Source: Sphingomonas rhizophila (GTDB lineage: Bacteria > Pseudomonadota > Alphaproteobacteria > Sphingomonadales > Sphingomonadaceae). From it: a DNA stretch of 64,000 nucleotides. The translations under genes and the position numbers were made by a program. The stretch lies in NCBI RefSeq assembly GCF_014396585.1, contig NZ_CP060717.1:1922001-1986000 (forward strand). The letters are read 5' to 3'. The notes under the pieces were generated by a model that was given only the letters and a program-made list of their open reading frames with translations, ran no database searches and was not told the origin of the DNA. Shown piece by piece: positions 39,701 through 48,238 of this stretch (its first letter is position 1; each line of letters opens with the position of its first letter).

Positions 39701-41352
39701 CCCTTGCCAAGCTGCGTCGGAAGCTCGTCAATCACCCGGAAACCGAAATTCTCGAGCACCGGCACCATTTCGCTGAGCGGGATCAGCGCCGCCTTGCGAT
39801 AGGTATTCAAATGCAGCTGGCCAGCGACGTTGGTGCTGCCGCGGTAGAGACGGACCGTACGGCGATCGCCGGGCTCATTATCGAGACCTGCCAGGCGCAG
39901 GATATCCTCGGCTGCCTCGGCCGGCCGGATCGCTGACCGATAGGCGCTCGGTATCGCATCGAGGTAAGTGAACGCCAGTCGGGTCGCACGGCCGGTGCCG
40001 ACGCGGTTCGCCAGTTCGGCTTCCACCGCCGGGGCCCAGCCCCGGACCATCTCGACCAGGCGCGCGTCGATCGCACCAACGTCGGGGGTCTTGAAGCCGG
40101 GGCCGCTGCGCATGGTGAACCGGATGAGCGCAAGATCGCCGTCGCCGAGTTCGACCGACCAGCTGGTGATCGGTGCGCCCGTGGCGTCACTGAGCAGGCT
40201 CGCGATTTCCAGGCGGCGGGAGGTCGTGAGCTCGTCGCGCGGCAGCCAGACGAACGCGTAAAGGTGCCGTTCGAGCGTCGAGGACAACAGCAGCAACGTC
40301 GGCCGCGGACGGTCGGCGAGCGACATCGCGGTGGTCGACGCCGCGCGCAAATCTTCGAAATCGACAGCGATCATCAGATCGTGCGGAAGCGTCGATACGG
40401 CGTGAGCCAGCGCCTTGGCGCCGTGGCTCGACGGTGAGAAGCCGAATTCGCGATCGAGCGCGGCGAGACGCTGGCGGAGGATGGGAACTTCTTCCGCAGG
40501 AGCGCGCATGGCGGCGCTGGTCCACAGGCCGACGTGAACGGACAGTTCGTCCACACCCCGGCGAACGACGACGACATCGAGCGGGACGCGGCGATGGACG
40601 GGCGAGACCCGGTCGGCCTTGAGCAGGAGAAGCGCACGGCGGGTGCGATCCATGTCGGCAATCGCACGTTCCGCCAGGGATTCGTCCCACAGCAAGGAAT
40701 CGCGGCGAAGGATGCCCTGGCAGTCACGGAACTTGCCGTCCTTCCGGACGACGGCGTGACCAAGCAAGGTGAAATTGTCGTCGGCCAGCCAGTCGAGCAG
40801 TGCTGCACCTTCGGGGCTTTCCTCACCGATCGCGCGAGCGTCGGACGCCATGTCGGCGACCATCGCCTTCCAGTCGGCGACGGCGAAGCGGACGTCGGTC
40901 AGGACATCCTTCAGTTCGGCCACCAGTTCCTGGCGAGTGCGAGCGTCGGCCCGGTCGAGTTCGATGTAGATCATCGATTCGACGGTCTCTCCGTCGAGCG
41001 ATTTCAGCGCACCGCCCTTCGACCGCTCGACCCGAACGATCGGGTGGAGCAGGCGGTGAATGGTCAGGCCGCGCGCGGCGATGGCGCCGGCAACGCTGTC
41101 GACCAGGAACGGCATATCGTCGTTGACGACCGCGAGCCGCATGCGGCGGTGGCCGGCTTCGCCGCCGGTCGACAGGAGCTTGAGAGCGATCTCGCCCGGG
41201 TCGCGATTCTCGGCGACTTCAGCGACGAAGCGGGCTGCCTCGTCCTGGTCCTGTGGAGAAAAATCGTCCAGTTCACCGGGTAGGGCGTTGCTCAACAGCG
41301 CTTTCTGCAAGGCGTCATGGAGTGACGCTGCCGCGCGCTTCTGGCCTGTCAT
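36721..41352 (-). CDS. gdhB: NAD-specific glutamate dehydrogenase, large (L-GDH-180) type
   Basis: A 1543-residue enzyme that deaminates glutamate to 2-oxoglutarate, typical of Sphingomonads and Caulobacter. The catalytic core shows [39 protein letters not shown] and [15 protein letters not shown]; the Rossmann stretch [12 protein letters not shown] and [17 protein letters not shown] follow. The long N-terminal (ACT-like and regulatory) and C-terminal regions are as in the family. The plus-strand 1038-residue frame inside it is antisense shadow. Confidence 0.96.
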   Translation of the reverse strand: [1543 protein letters not shown]

Positions 41353-41443
41353 GTATGCATGCTCCGCAAGGGTCTCGCGATGGCGCGGGGCCTAGTCCCG
41401 AACCCCTGGCAAGGCAACAGCCGTTGGTCGATCCGGTCGCGGG

Positions 41444-42738
41444 TCAGGCGGCGCGGCGCAGCAGTTTCTCGAGCGTCGCCGGATCGTTGACCAGCGCCAC
41501 TGCCTCGTGAATCCCGTCGGCGTTGCGGCGGGTGATGACCAACGCGAATTCTTCGTTGGTCGCCAGGTTGGCCAGCGCGATCGGCGCTGCACCGCGCAAC
41601 TTGTCGCGGCCCAAGTCGGCCTTGTCGACCACTGTTTCCTGGGGACGGCGCGCCTTGCGCTCGGCGGCCACGAGGCCCTTGAGACCACCATCGGCCCTTC
41701 AAGGAATTTCTCGAAACCGCCGAAGTCGACCTGGTTGCGTTCGGCATTCGACAGGGCGGCGGCGAACTCGGTCAGGCGCGCCTTGTCGTAATCGACGCCG
41801 AAGACGAGCTTGACGATAGGGGTCATCGGCGCGCGGGCTTGCGCTTTCACGCCGGCATCGTCGAGGATCTCGGCATAATCGTCCGGCACGCGGCGGGCGG
41901 CGACGGCAAAATCGTAGGCCATCGCCAGCGCGCGATAGAGCGCGACGCGGCTGCGTCCGTCCTGCGCCTTGCAAACCTCGGCACTTTCGCGAGCAGCGCT
42001 GAGGCGGTCGGCGAGGCCGGCATCGTCAGCGATTGGGCTCGTCACCGCCTCGTCGTCGTGGAGCGGCCCGTTCTCCCAAACCATGTGCGGCGTGGCGGGG
42101 ACCTCGTCCACGAGGTGCTCCGGCTCGGCGGCTGGATCGCTTTCCTCGTCGACTTCTTCCTCGAGATCGAGCGGCGGCAGCGCCGGGCGGATCACCTCAC
42201 TGACCTGGTCGGCCTCGCCCGAATCTTTCCAGTTGATGACGCCGTAGATGAAATCGATGGTGTCGCCGTCGCTGCTGAACGGCATCAGGATGCCGCGGTA
42301 GCAGATCGAGTGGCCGCGCTGATTCACGAATTCGGCTTCGAACCCGACCGGCGCGCGGTTGGCGATGATCTGCATATAATGATCGGTGAGGCGCGAGAGC
42401 AGCGATCGGCTGGGCACGTCGGCGATCGACTTGATACCCTGCTCGGCAAGCCCGCATTCCTCGCGGATCGCGGTGCCGATATAGGACGTCGCCGGATTGG
42501 CCTGGCCCGACGTGAAGTCGAGCAGCACCGAGTGCTGGCTGAAATCCTGGAGCCCGTTGGGATCGAGGTCCTCGATCGACGGATAGTCGCGGCCGTGGAG
42601 GAGCGAGCACCAGTAATTATAGGCGCGCACGTGCATCCGCCGCTCGTCGGAGCCGATCGCCACCGTCACTTCATCCGCCACCGCCGGTTCGGCAGTGGGC
42701 GCATCGAACGCGCCGGAATGATCACGATAACTGTCCAT
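41444..42738 (-). CDS. PAS-domain protein, frameshifted as assembled
   Basis: A 431-residue protein whose N-terminal half holds a PAS-type sensor domain of the alphaproteobacterial PAS_5 sort (YNYWCSLLHGRDYPSIEDLD, FSQHSVLLDF, YRGILMPFSSDGDTIDFIYG). An acidic linker follows, then a C-terminal helical part. The frame breaks at CC 41685-41686. One more base gives GLKGLVAAERKARRP and a stop at 41444. No output domain is obvious. The start at 42738 is chosen; TTG at 42798 is possible. Confidence 0.72.
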
Positions 42739-42890
42739 CAACCACTGGCCCCCGGAAAACTCCGATTTCGCCCCATTTTGCGTGGGAAGCCTTGCCAAAC
42801 CGTTAACCCTATTTGTTGGCGCCGGACGGGCTTGTCGCGGAAACAGCGGACGTGTAGGGGCGTGCCCGCACCCGGCCCACGGCCGGCAGG

Positions 42891-42966
42891 GCCGCTTTAG
42901 CTCAGTTGGTAGAGCACCTCATTCGTAATGAGGGGGTCACAGGTTCGAGTCCTGTAAGCGGCACCA
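42891..42966 (+). tRNA. tRNA-Thr (anticodon CGT)
   Basis: Complete cloverleaf: acceptor GCCGCTT (42891-42897) pairs with AAGCGGC (42956-42962); D arm GCTCAGTTGGTAGAGC; anticodon stem CCTCA/TGAGG with loop TTCGTAA, anticodon CGT; T arm with GGTTCGAGTCC. A discriminator A and an encoded CCA end it at 42966. The 3' end marks the left border of the genomic island. Confidence 0.95.
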
Positions 42967-43159
42967 CCCTCTTTGCAAATTCGCAGACTGGCACCGCGAG
43001 GTGCCTCAGGTGGCACAATCTATTGCGTGGTTTCCGCGACATGTGAGTCCGCGGTTCGGATCGTCTTCGCACAGAGACCATTCTGGCGCGGCGAATAGCC
43101 CGGGAACAGGTGCCATTCTCTAGTGGCCTCTTTTGCAGCCACCAGATGCAGTTCTGGTC

Positions 43160-44734
43160 CTAGCTGAAGCCGAGAATGCGGCGCTGACCTGGCCAATCCA
43201 GTGGTAGGTCGGTGACGCGTAGCAGTCGCCGACCTGTGAGTGACGGCGGCTGTCGTCCTTCGACAATGGCGGTGACAATGTCGGGAGCGAGGAAGCTGAT
43301 ACGGAGAAGCTGCCAAAGGTGCCGCTTGCTGTAGTGGGAGGTCATCTGATCTGTTTTGCTCGAGAAGAGCGACTTGCGTGCGCTCATGGCCAGCGCGACC
43401 AGCTTGAGAAGAACCGGGTCCGGGGCTCGCTGGCGATCGCCACTCTCCAGAACCACTTTCAGCTCGGTTCCTCGACGGACAGTCCGAACCGGCAGGCGGA
43501 TCACGGTCTGAGCTTCGTCAGCGATACTGAGGCACAGCTCCATCTCTCCGAGTTGTACTTTCACTCCACGTTCAATCAGGACCTTGCGTTGCGTAGGAAT
43601 TGAGAAGTCAGGGAGTTCGTCGGCAAGCTCGCGGTCAGACATCAGCTTCCCCGGTTGGCAGGGACGTTCATGCGACCTGAGCCAGTCACAGACTGCAGCC
43701 ATCGCGGCACTGTCGAGCTCGTTTGCCGGCACTCGCCAGGCATGCTGCTTGTCCTCGCCTGGCCTCAATCTCGTAACATAGTAACGGTGTCGCCTGCTCC
43801 CTTTGTGGGTGGACACGGGTGTCATCGGCCGTCCCTCAGGGTCGCTGATCATTCCGGTTAGCAGACTGGGGTATCGCGTCTGCTTCCCAAGTTTTCGATC
43901 ATGGCGATTGGAAGCAAGGATTTGCTGAACTTCGGCCCAGTCTCGCTCCGCGATGATGCCGTCATGCTCGCCATCGTACAGCTCGGCCCGGTAGGGCACC
44001 TTCCCTGCATAGATCGGGTTCTGCAGCAGCTGGGACAGTGAACCCCGCTGAAAGTGCACACCGCCGGCGATCCGTCCGTTACTGTACTGCCGAACCTTCG
44101 TCCTGACGTTCTGTTGCGCCAGCTCTTCGGCTAGCTTCGTCACTGACCGCAGCTCTGAGTAGCGCCGGAAGATCGAGCGGACGATCTCCGCCTCATCGTC
44201 GTCCATGAGCAGCTTGCGGTTGCCCAGCCGATATCCAAGCGGCACCGGGCCGCCCATCCAAATGCCCTTCTTCTTCGAAGCCGCGATCTTGTCGCGAATA
44301 CGCTCGCTGGTGACCTCCCGCTCGAACTGCGCGAACGAAAGAAGCACGTTAAGCGTCAGCCTGCCCATGCTGTTGGTCGTATTGAACGCCTGCGTCACGC
44401 TCACGAAGGAGGCACCGGCCTTGTCGAGTGTGTCCACGATCCGGGCAAAATCGGCGAGGCTGCGCGTGAGCCTGTCTACCTTGTAGACGACAATCACATC
44501 GACCTTGTCGCGGGCCACGTCCGCGAGCAGTTGTTTCAGTCCCGGTCGGTCCATGTTGCCGCCCGACCAGCCGCCATCGTCATAGTGCTCGTGGATCTGT
44601 TCCCAGCCTTCATGAGCCTGACTAAGGATGTAGGCCGCACAGGCTTCCCGCTGCGCATCGAGACTGTTGAACGCCTGCTCCAGCCCTTCGTCGGTCGACT
44701 TGCGCGCGTAAATGGCACAGCGCTTCGTCGTCAT
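43160..44734 (-). CDS. large serine recombinase
   Basis: A 524-residue site-specific recombinase of the resolvase/invertase superfamily. The catalytic Ser is Ser13 in YARKSTDEG. VVYKVDRLTRSLADFARIVD and FAQFEREVTSERIRDKI are resolvase-domain hallmarks, followed by the recombinase domain (GPVPLGYRL, SQLLQNPIYAGKV). No Cys zinc ribbon is clear in the C-terminal part. It lies 190 bases from the tRNA, and its start overlaps DUF2924, so it is probably the integrase of this element. Confidence 0.92.
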   Translation of the reverse strand: MTTKRCAIYARKSTDEGLEQAFNSLDAQREACAAYILSQAHEGWEQIHEHYDDGGWSGGNMDRPGLKQLLADVARDKVDVIVVYKVDRLTRSLADFARIVDTLDKAGASFVSVTQAFNTTNSMGRLTLNVLLSFAQFEREVTSERIRDKIAASKKKGIWMGGPVPLGYRLGNRKLLMDDDEAEIVRSIFRRYSELRSVTKLAEELAQQNVRTKVRQYSNGRIAGGVHFQRGSLSQLLQNPIYAGKVPYRAELYDGEHDGIIAERDWAEVQQILASNRHDRKLGKQTRYPSLLTGMISDPEGRPMTPVSTHKGSRRHRYYVTRLRPGEDKQHAWRVPANELDSAAMAAVCDWLRSHERPCQPGKLMSDRELADELPDFSIPTQRKVLIERGVKVQLGEMELCLSIADEAQTVIRLPVRTVRRGTELKVVLESGDRQRAPDPVLLKLVALAMSARKSLFSSKTDQMTSHYSKRHLWQLLRISFLAPDIVTAIVEGRQPPSLTGRRLLRVTDLPLDWPGQRRILGFS

Positions 44735-45174
44735 CGCTTTCGCGGCGCTTTACGAGCCTTGAGATCGAAGAATCGCGGTCCCGACCAGTGGGCGCCCGTT
44801 ATAGCCGAGGCCACCTGAGTAAGGCTGCTGTAGTAGCGACCTTGATGTTCGTACCCGTTTTCGAGGACCACTACCTGGTGCATCGTACCGTGCCATTCGC
44901 GGACCAGTCTGGTCCCGGGTCTGAGTGAGATGCGCTCGTTATCGACCGCAGACTTGCCGGCACTCAGGCGCTTGAGGACCGCCTCGATCTCCCGCCGCGC
45001 GTGCGGTGGGAGATCTCCATGGATGCGGGACTGTCTCTTCCACGCGATTCCTCGACGCAGGAGGTCTGGGCCGATCTCCGGCGCCGGTTTCCGCCAGCAC
45101 TTTCTCCACTCTGCCCGGAGTTGTGCCGGAGTCATGCTCTCTAGTTCCCTCGGCTTTCGCTCGAAGCTACTCAC
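44731..45174 (-). CDS. DUF2924 domain-containing protein
   Basis: A 147-residue basic protein matching DUF2924 (LRAEWRKCWRKPAPEIGPDL, then RLVREWHGTMHQVVVLENGY, YYSSLTQVASAITGAHWSGP with the C-terminal FFDLKA). Always found beside serine recombinases in alphaproteobacterial elements, it may act as a recombination directionality or accessory factor, though this has not been shown. GTG at 45174 overlaps the DUF3489 stop; the stop overlaps the recombinase start. Confidence 0.88.
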   Translation of the reverse strand: MSSFERKPRELESMTPAQLRAEWRKCWRKPAPEIGPDLLRRGIAWKRQSRIHGDLPPHARREIEAVLKRLSAGKSAVDNERISLRPGTRLVREWHGTMHQVVVLENGYEHQGRYYSSLTQVASAITGAHWSGPRFFDLKARKAPRKR

Positions 45175-45403
45175 TCGTCGGCTCCGGGGCGCTCTCCCGA
45201 CCAATGCGGTAGCTGGTTGTTCCGTCGGGGCGCTCCTCCCGCAGCACGCGTTCTTTCTTGCGCATGGCGGTGAGGAAGGCGCGGCAGCTGTGCGGTTTCC
45301 ACTGGGTCGCCTTGGCAATTTCGTGGAGAGTTGCGCCCTTCTTGCGTGAGAGGAGGCGTGCGACTGTTGCTGACTTTGTCCGAGGTTTTGTTGAGGTTGG
45401 CAC
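45167..45403 (-). CDS. DUF3489 domain-containing protein
   Basis: A 78-residue winged-helix-like protein: SATVARLLSRKKGATLHEIA and TQWKPHSCRAFLTAMRKKER form the helix-turn-helix, then REERPDGTTSYRI. It typically precedes DUF2924 and a serine recombinase. GTG at 45403 has AAGGAG about seven bases upstream; the longer frame to 45604 has no support. Confidence 0.85.
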   Translation of the reverse strand: MPTSTKPRTKSATVARLLSRKKGATLHEIAKATQWKPHSCRAFLTAMRKKERVLREERPDGTTSYRIGRESAPEPTSE

Positions 45404-45914
45404 GGTGGGTCTCCTTGCGACTGGTGCGGAACTGCACCTTTGCACTGACCCAAGCCGCTGAACCTCAGGTTCAAGCGGCGTTACGCGTTTAGGAGGACCA
45501 GCAATGCTCGGCGTGGCGCGGTAGTCCAGTAGAAAATGGAAGGCGCCGAATGTCCGCTTTGCGCCAGTTGCCGACGTTAGGCCTCTCCTACCCAATGCTC
45601 GCAAGCTGCCATTGCCACGCCGAACTCTTATTCAGCGGGTCCTAGGTTCGAGCCCTCTTGCGTCCGCCGTCTTTTTCCCAGAATCTAGCCGTTTATAATG
45701 GCCGATATAGCGGTCAGCCTGTGGCTTGGTCTCCATCTTGGTCTCCACAGTCACCATTTCGGTCACCACTTGCCCCCTTTGAAGCGACTGGAAGCTGCGC
45801 GATCACGAAAGCGGGGCCTTCTACGTAGATTCTAGCTTGTTAGATTTGCGAACAAATAGAGAACATACTTGTCATTCCTCTCAGAATGAGGCACCTTGGT
45901 CGAAAGGAGCCTGT
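45404..45914. other. intergenic region with tRNA-3'-end-like scar
   Basis: About 510 bases between two divergently read gene groups. No convincing gene. At 45635-45668 a sequence resembling the T arm and acceptor of a tRNA (GGTTCGAG then CCGCC) lies alone, as at old attachment sites. Promoters for both flanking operons should be here. Confidence 0.5.
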
Positions 45915-46253
45915 ATGGACTTGGACCCGCAAAAGGTACTGCTAGCGGCCTTTCCGCTGGATGATGTGATCGCCGCGCTAGATGACTGGTGGGCAAAGGA
46001 GAAAGAGGATGCAGCACTGCCTGACGATCCTCCGGCCCAGCCAGACATTATGAAACCAGAGGTAGAGATCGATTCGCACCGTGCTGTCCGGGCACTAATC
46101 ACATTGCAGGAAGTCGTGAAAATCGAAATCCCGGAATCAGTCATCAAAGAAGGTGGTTATGATGATTTCGACGAGATGAAGGCCCACCTGGTTCCGCAGG
46201 TGAAGGCTCTCTTTGATAAAGAGCGGGATAAACAGGAAAAGCAGCATGCCTAG
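45915..46253 (+). CDS. acidic hypothetical protein, first gene of the protease operon
   Basis: A 112-residue acidic, mostly helical protein (FPLDDVIAALDDWWAKEKED, then a Pro-rich loop DDPPAQPD, then HRAVRALITLQEVVKIEIPE). A strong AAAGGAG site lies before the ATG. No family recognised. It overlaps the XRE gene, so the two are translated together, and could be a cofactor or small antitoxin-like partner. Confidence 0.6.
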   Translation: MDLDPQKVLLAAFPLDDVIAALDDWWAKEKEDAALPDDPPAQPDIMKPEVEIDSHRAVRALITLQEVVKIEIPESVIKEGGYDDFDEMKAHLVPQVKALFDKERDKQEKQHA

Positions 46254-46593
46254 CAACCAGACAGATGGCAAGATTGCCGCACGCATCAGGGAAGCCCGAG
46301 AGTATCTCGAACTCAACCCAGAAGAGTTCTCCGAGATGCTGAGCCTCACTTCAGCGGAGCTACAGGCAATCGAAGATGCTCAGTCGCCGGTGAGTGCTGC
46401 GCTCCTAACGGAGATTGCGAAAGTAGTCGGCCGAAGCTTGGAATTCTTCACTGGAGATGTTTCAGCGAAGGAGGCATCGGAACGGACTGACTTCTTGGCG
46501 CGAGCAGCTGAAACCTTGTCTGAGCAGGACATCGGAGAACTCCAGCGCTTCGCAGCGTATCTTCGTTCGCGGTCGCAGAGCGCCGCAGCTTGA
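46246..46593 (+). CDS. XRE-family transcriptional regulator
   Basis: A 115-residue protein with an N-terminal helix-turn-helix of the Cro/C1 type (IAARIREAREYLELNPEEFS, LTSAELQAIEDAQSPVSAAL, LTEIAKVVGRSLEFFTGD) and a helical C-terminus. Such regulators are the usual target or partner of ImmA/IrrE metalloproteases, which cleave them to relieve repression. It overlaps the gene before it, and its stop overlaps the TTG start of the ImmA gene. Confidence 0.82.
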   Translation: MPSNQTDGKIAARIREAREYLELNPEEFSEMLSLTSAELQAIEDAQSPVSAALLTEIAKVVGRSLEFFTGDVSAKEASERTDFLARAAETLSEQDIGELQRFAAYLRSRSQSAAA

Positions 46594-47633
46594 ATCTGGA
46601 AGTCCGGCGTGCCCGGCTAAAGGGTACGAGAGAAGCTGAACGAATTCTTCAAATTCTTGATGCTCGCCCCCGTCTTTTTGAGACGCGTGAGCGGGTAGAT
46701 GTTTTTGATGCCTTGGCATGGTTGGATGTTCGGGTGCTATTCAAGCCACTGCAAGGCTTGCTCGGCGCTTACATTCGCGGCGTTCAGCCGGGTGCGCTGA
46801 TCAGCACACAGCGACCTCAATCCGTCCAAAGATTCACGGCCGCTCATGAATTGGGTCATGCGATACTGAATCACGAGCCGAGCCTGGATAGTCCGGAAGT
46901 CCTTCGACGCGCTGCATTTAATCTGTCAGCACCAAAGAGAGGCGGCTTCGCATCGTATCTTCAGGAGATCGAGGCAGATGCATTTGCCGGCGCGTTCTTG
47001 CTCCCGACGTGGCTGATTGCGCATCACGCACGTAAGCAGGAGTGGTCTCGGAGCGATCTCGGAAAGGCCGAAGTTGCATATCAGCTGGCCCTTCGGTGCG
47101 GCACAAGTTTCCAAGCAACGGTTTGGGCTTTGGAGCGCCATAAAATCATCGGGTCCGATGATCGCACGCGTTTGCTTAATGTGAAGCCGAAGAAACTCAA
47201 AGCCGACCTAAAGCACGAGCCGCCAGTTGCGGATACCCGTGCTGATGCCTGGAATCTGTCTCAGGCAGACGCTGCGTCTGATTTGGCGGTTACGATTGGC
47301 GACACCGTGACGATTAGCCTTGAACAGAAGGCAGGCGCCGGATTTTTGTGGGAGTTGGCCAAACAAGCGTCTCAACTAGCCCAAATCGAGGACGGTACGG
47401 CCTTGGAGATTGACCTAGTTGGTGGTCCCAGCGTGCGAAGCTTTCTATTCAAGGCATGCGAGTCAGGTACTGCTCAATTGGTATTCGACCATTTGCGCCC
47501 TTGGGAGAACGAGCCAATCGAGCGAGCGTCTTACTCGATTACCGTATTTGAGCCTGAACAGGGTTTGTCCCGTGCAAATCGGGCACGTTTGATTAAGCAA
47601 AGTCGAGGAATACGTGGCCTCGACGCCCATTGA
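46590..47633 (+). CDS. ImmA/IrrE metallopeptidase fused to chagasin-like (I42) protease inhibitor domain
   Basis: A 347-residue two-part protein. Residues ~15-180 are an ImmA/IrrE (DUF955) peptidase: HELGH at 86-90 and Glu ligand region EIEADAFAGAFLLP at 126-139. Residues ~225-320 resemble a peptidase inhibitor I42 (chagasin/ICP) domain: GDTVTISLEQKAGAGFLWEL gives the first loop, GGPSVRSFLF the second and LRPWENEP the third (RPW). I42 inhibitors block papain-type proteases, and the next gene encodes one. Starts TTG overlapping the XRE stop. I know of no described fusion of this kind. Confidence 0.8.
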   Translation: MNLEVRRARLKGTREAERILQILDARPRLFETRERVDVFDALAWLDVRVLFKPLQGLLGAYIRGVQPGALISTQRPQSVQRFTAAHELGHAILNHEPSLDSPEVLRRAAFNLSAPKRGGFASYLQEIEADAFAGAFLLPTWLIAHHARKQEWSRSDLGKAEVAYQLALRCGTSFQATVWALERHKIIGSDDRTRLLNVKPKKLKADLKHEPPVADTRADAWNLSQADAASDLAVTIGDTVTISLEQKAGAGFLWELAKQASQLAQIEDGTALEIDLVGGPSVRSFLFKACESGTAQLVFDHLRPWENEPIERASYSITVFEPEQGLSRANRARLIKQSRGIRGLDAH

Positions 47634-48234
47634 TCCCGAAATACTAATCGACCTGGGTTCTGCGCGCGATCAAGGCAGTCGACCAACATGCCTTTCGTTT
47701 GCGTTGAGCGATGTCCATCGTAGCAGACTTGCGATGGCTGACTTGCTTTCTCCAGAGTCACTGCATCGGGCGGCCGCTTATATTTCTGGGCTGCCTGTCA
47801 GCGAAGCGATGTCAGTTAACGGTTGTCTCGCCGCGCTCGACACAGAGGGTCAGACGACCGAGACCGATTGGCCCTACAATTCGCCAGCTAGTGTAAATAC
47901 GACAGCCAAGTATTTTACTCGAAAAGGCTATTTCGAAAAATTCGACGCACCATTAATTGAAGCGCTTGTGCGAGCCGGCATGCCGATAGGCGTCGTTCTC
48001 AACATCGGCTTGGAATTTTTCCGTGTGACGAATGACATGCCATTAGAAGTAACTGATGCGCTTCCCGTTCAGGCTTGCCATGCGCTCATCATTTCTGGGT
48101 TTCGCACAACGAGCGGCAAGTGTTATTTTAGGCTGAAAAACTCGTGGGGGCCAGGTTGGGGAAGAGATGGTCACGCGTGGGCTTCTGCCAATTATCTTGC
48201 ACTTCGGTCGCCGGGCATCATAAGACTTACGTAG
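47614..48234 (+). CDS. papain-like (C1) cysteine protease, cytoplasmic
   Basis: A 206-residue protein without signal peptide or propeptide. The papain quartet is complete: Gln20 (SARDQGSRPTCLSFA), Cys26, His156 (VQACHALIISGF) and Asn176 (FRLKNSWGPGWGRDGHAWA). It is shorter than a typical C1A enzyme and lacks the pro-region that keeps eukaryotic papains silent, so another partner may do that, most likely the I42 domain of the gene before it, which it overlaps by 20 bases. The GTG at 47614 is the start. Confidence 0.85.
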   Translation: MASTPIDPEILIDLGSARDQGSRPTCLSFALSDVHRSRLAMADLLSPESLHRAAAYISGLPVSEAMSVNGCLAALDTEGQTTETDWPYNSPASVNTTAKYFTRKGYFEKFDAPLIEALVRAGMPIGVVLNIGLEFFRVTNDMPLEVTDALPVQACHALIISGFRTTSGKCYFRLKNSWGPGWGRDGHAWASANYLALRSPGIIRLT

Positions 48235-48238
48235 AATT

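Noticed and set aside
36820..39936. 1038-residue plus-strand frame inside gdhB
   Set aside because: It is antisense to a gene with full family similarity. GC-rich codon bias leaves long open frames on the opposite strand, and its composition is Arg/Ala/Gly/Asp-rich with no motif.
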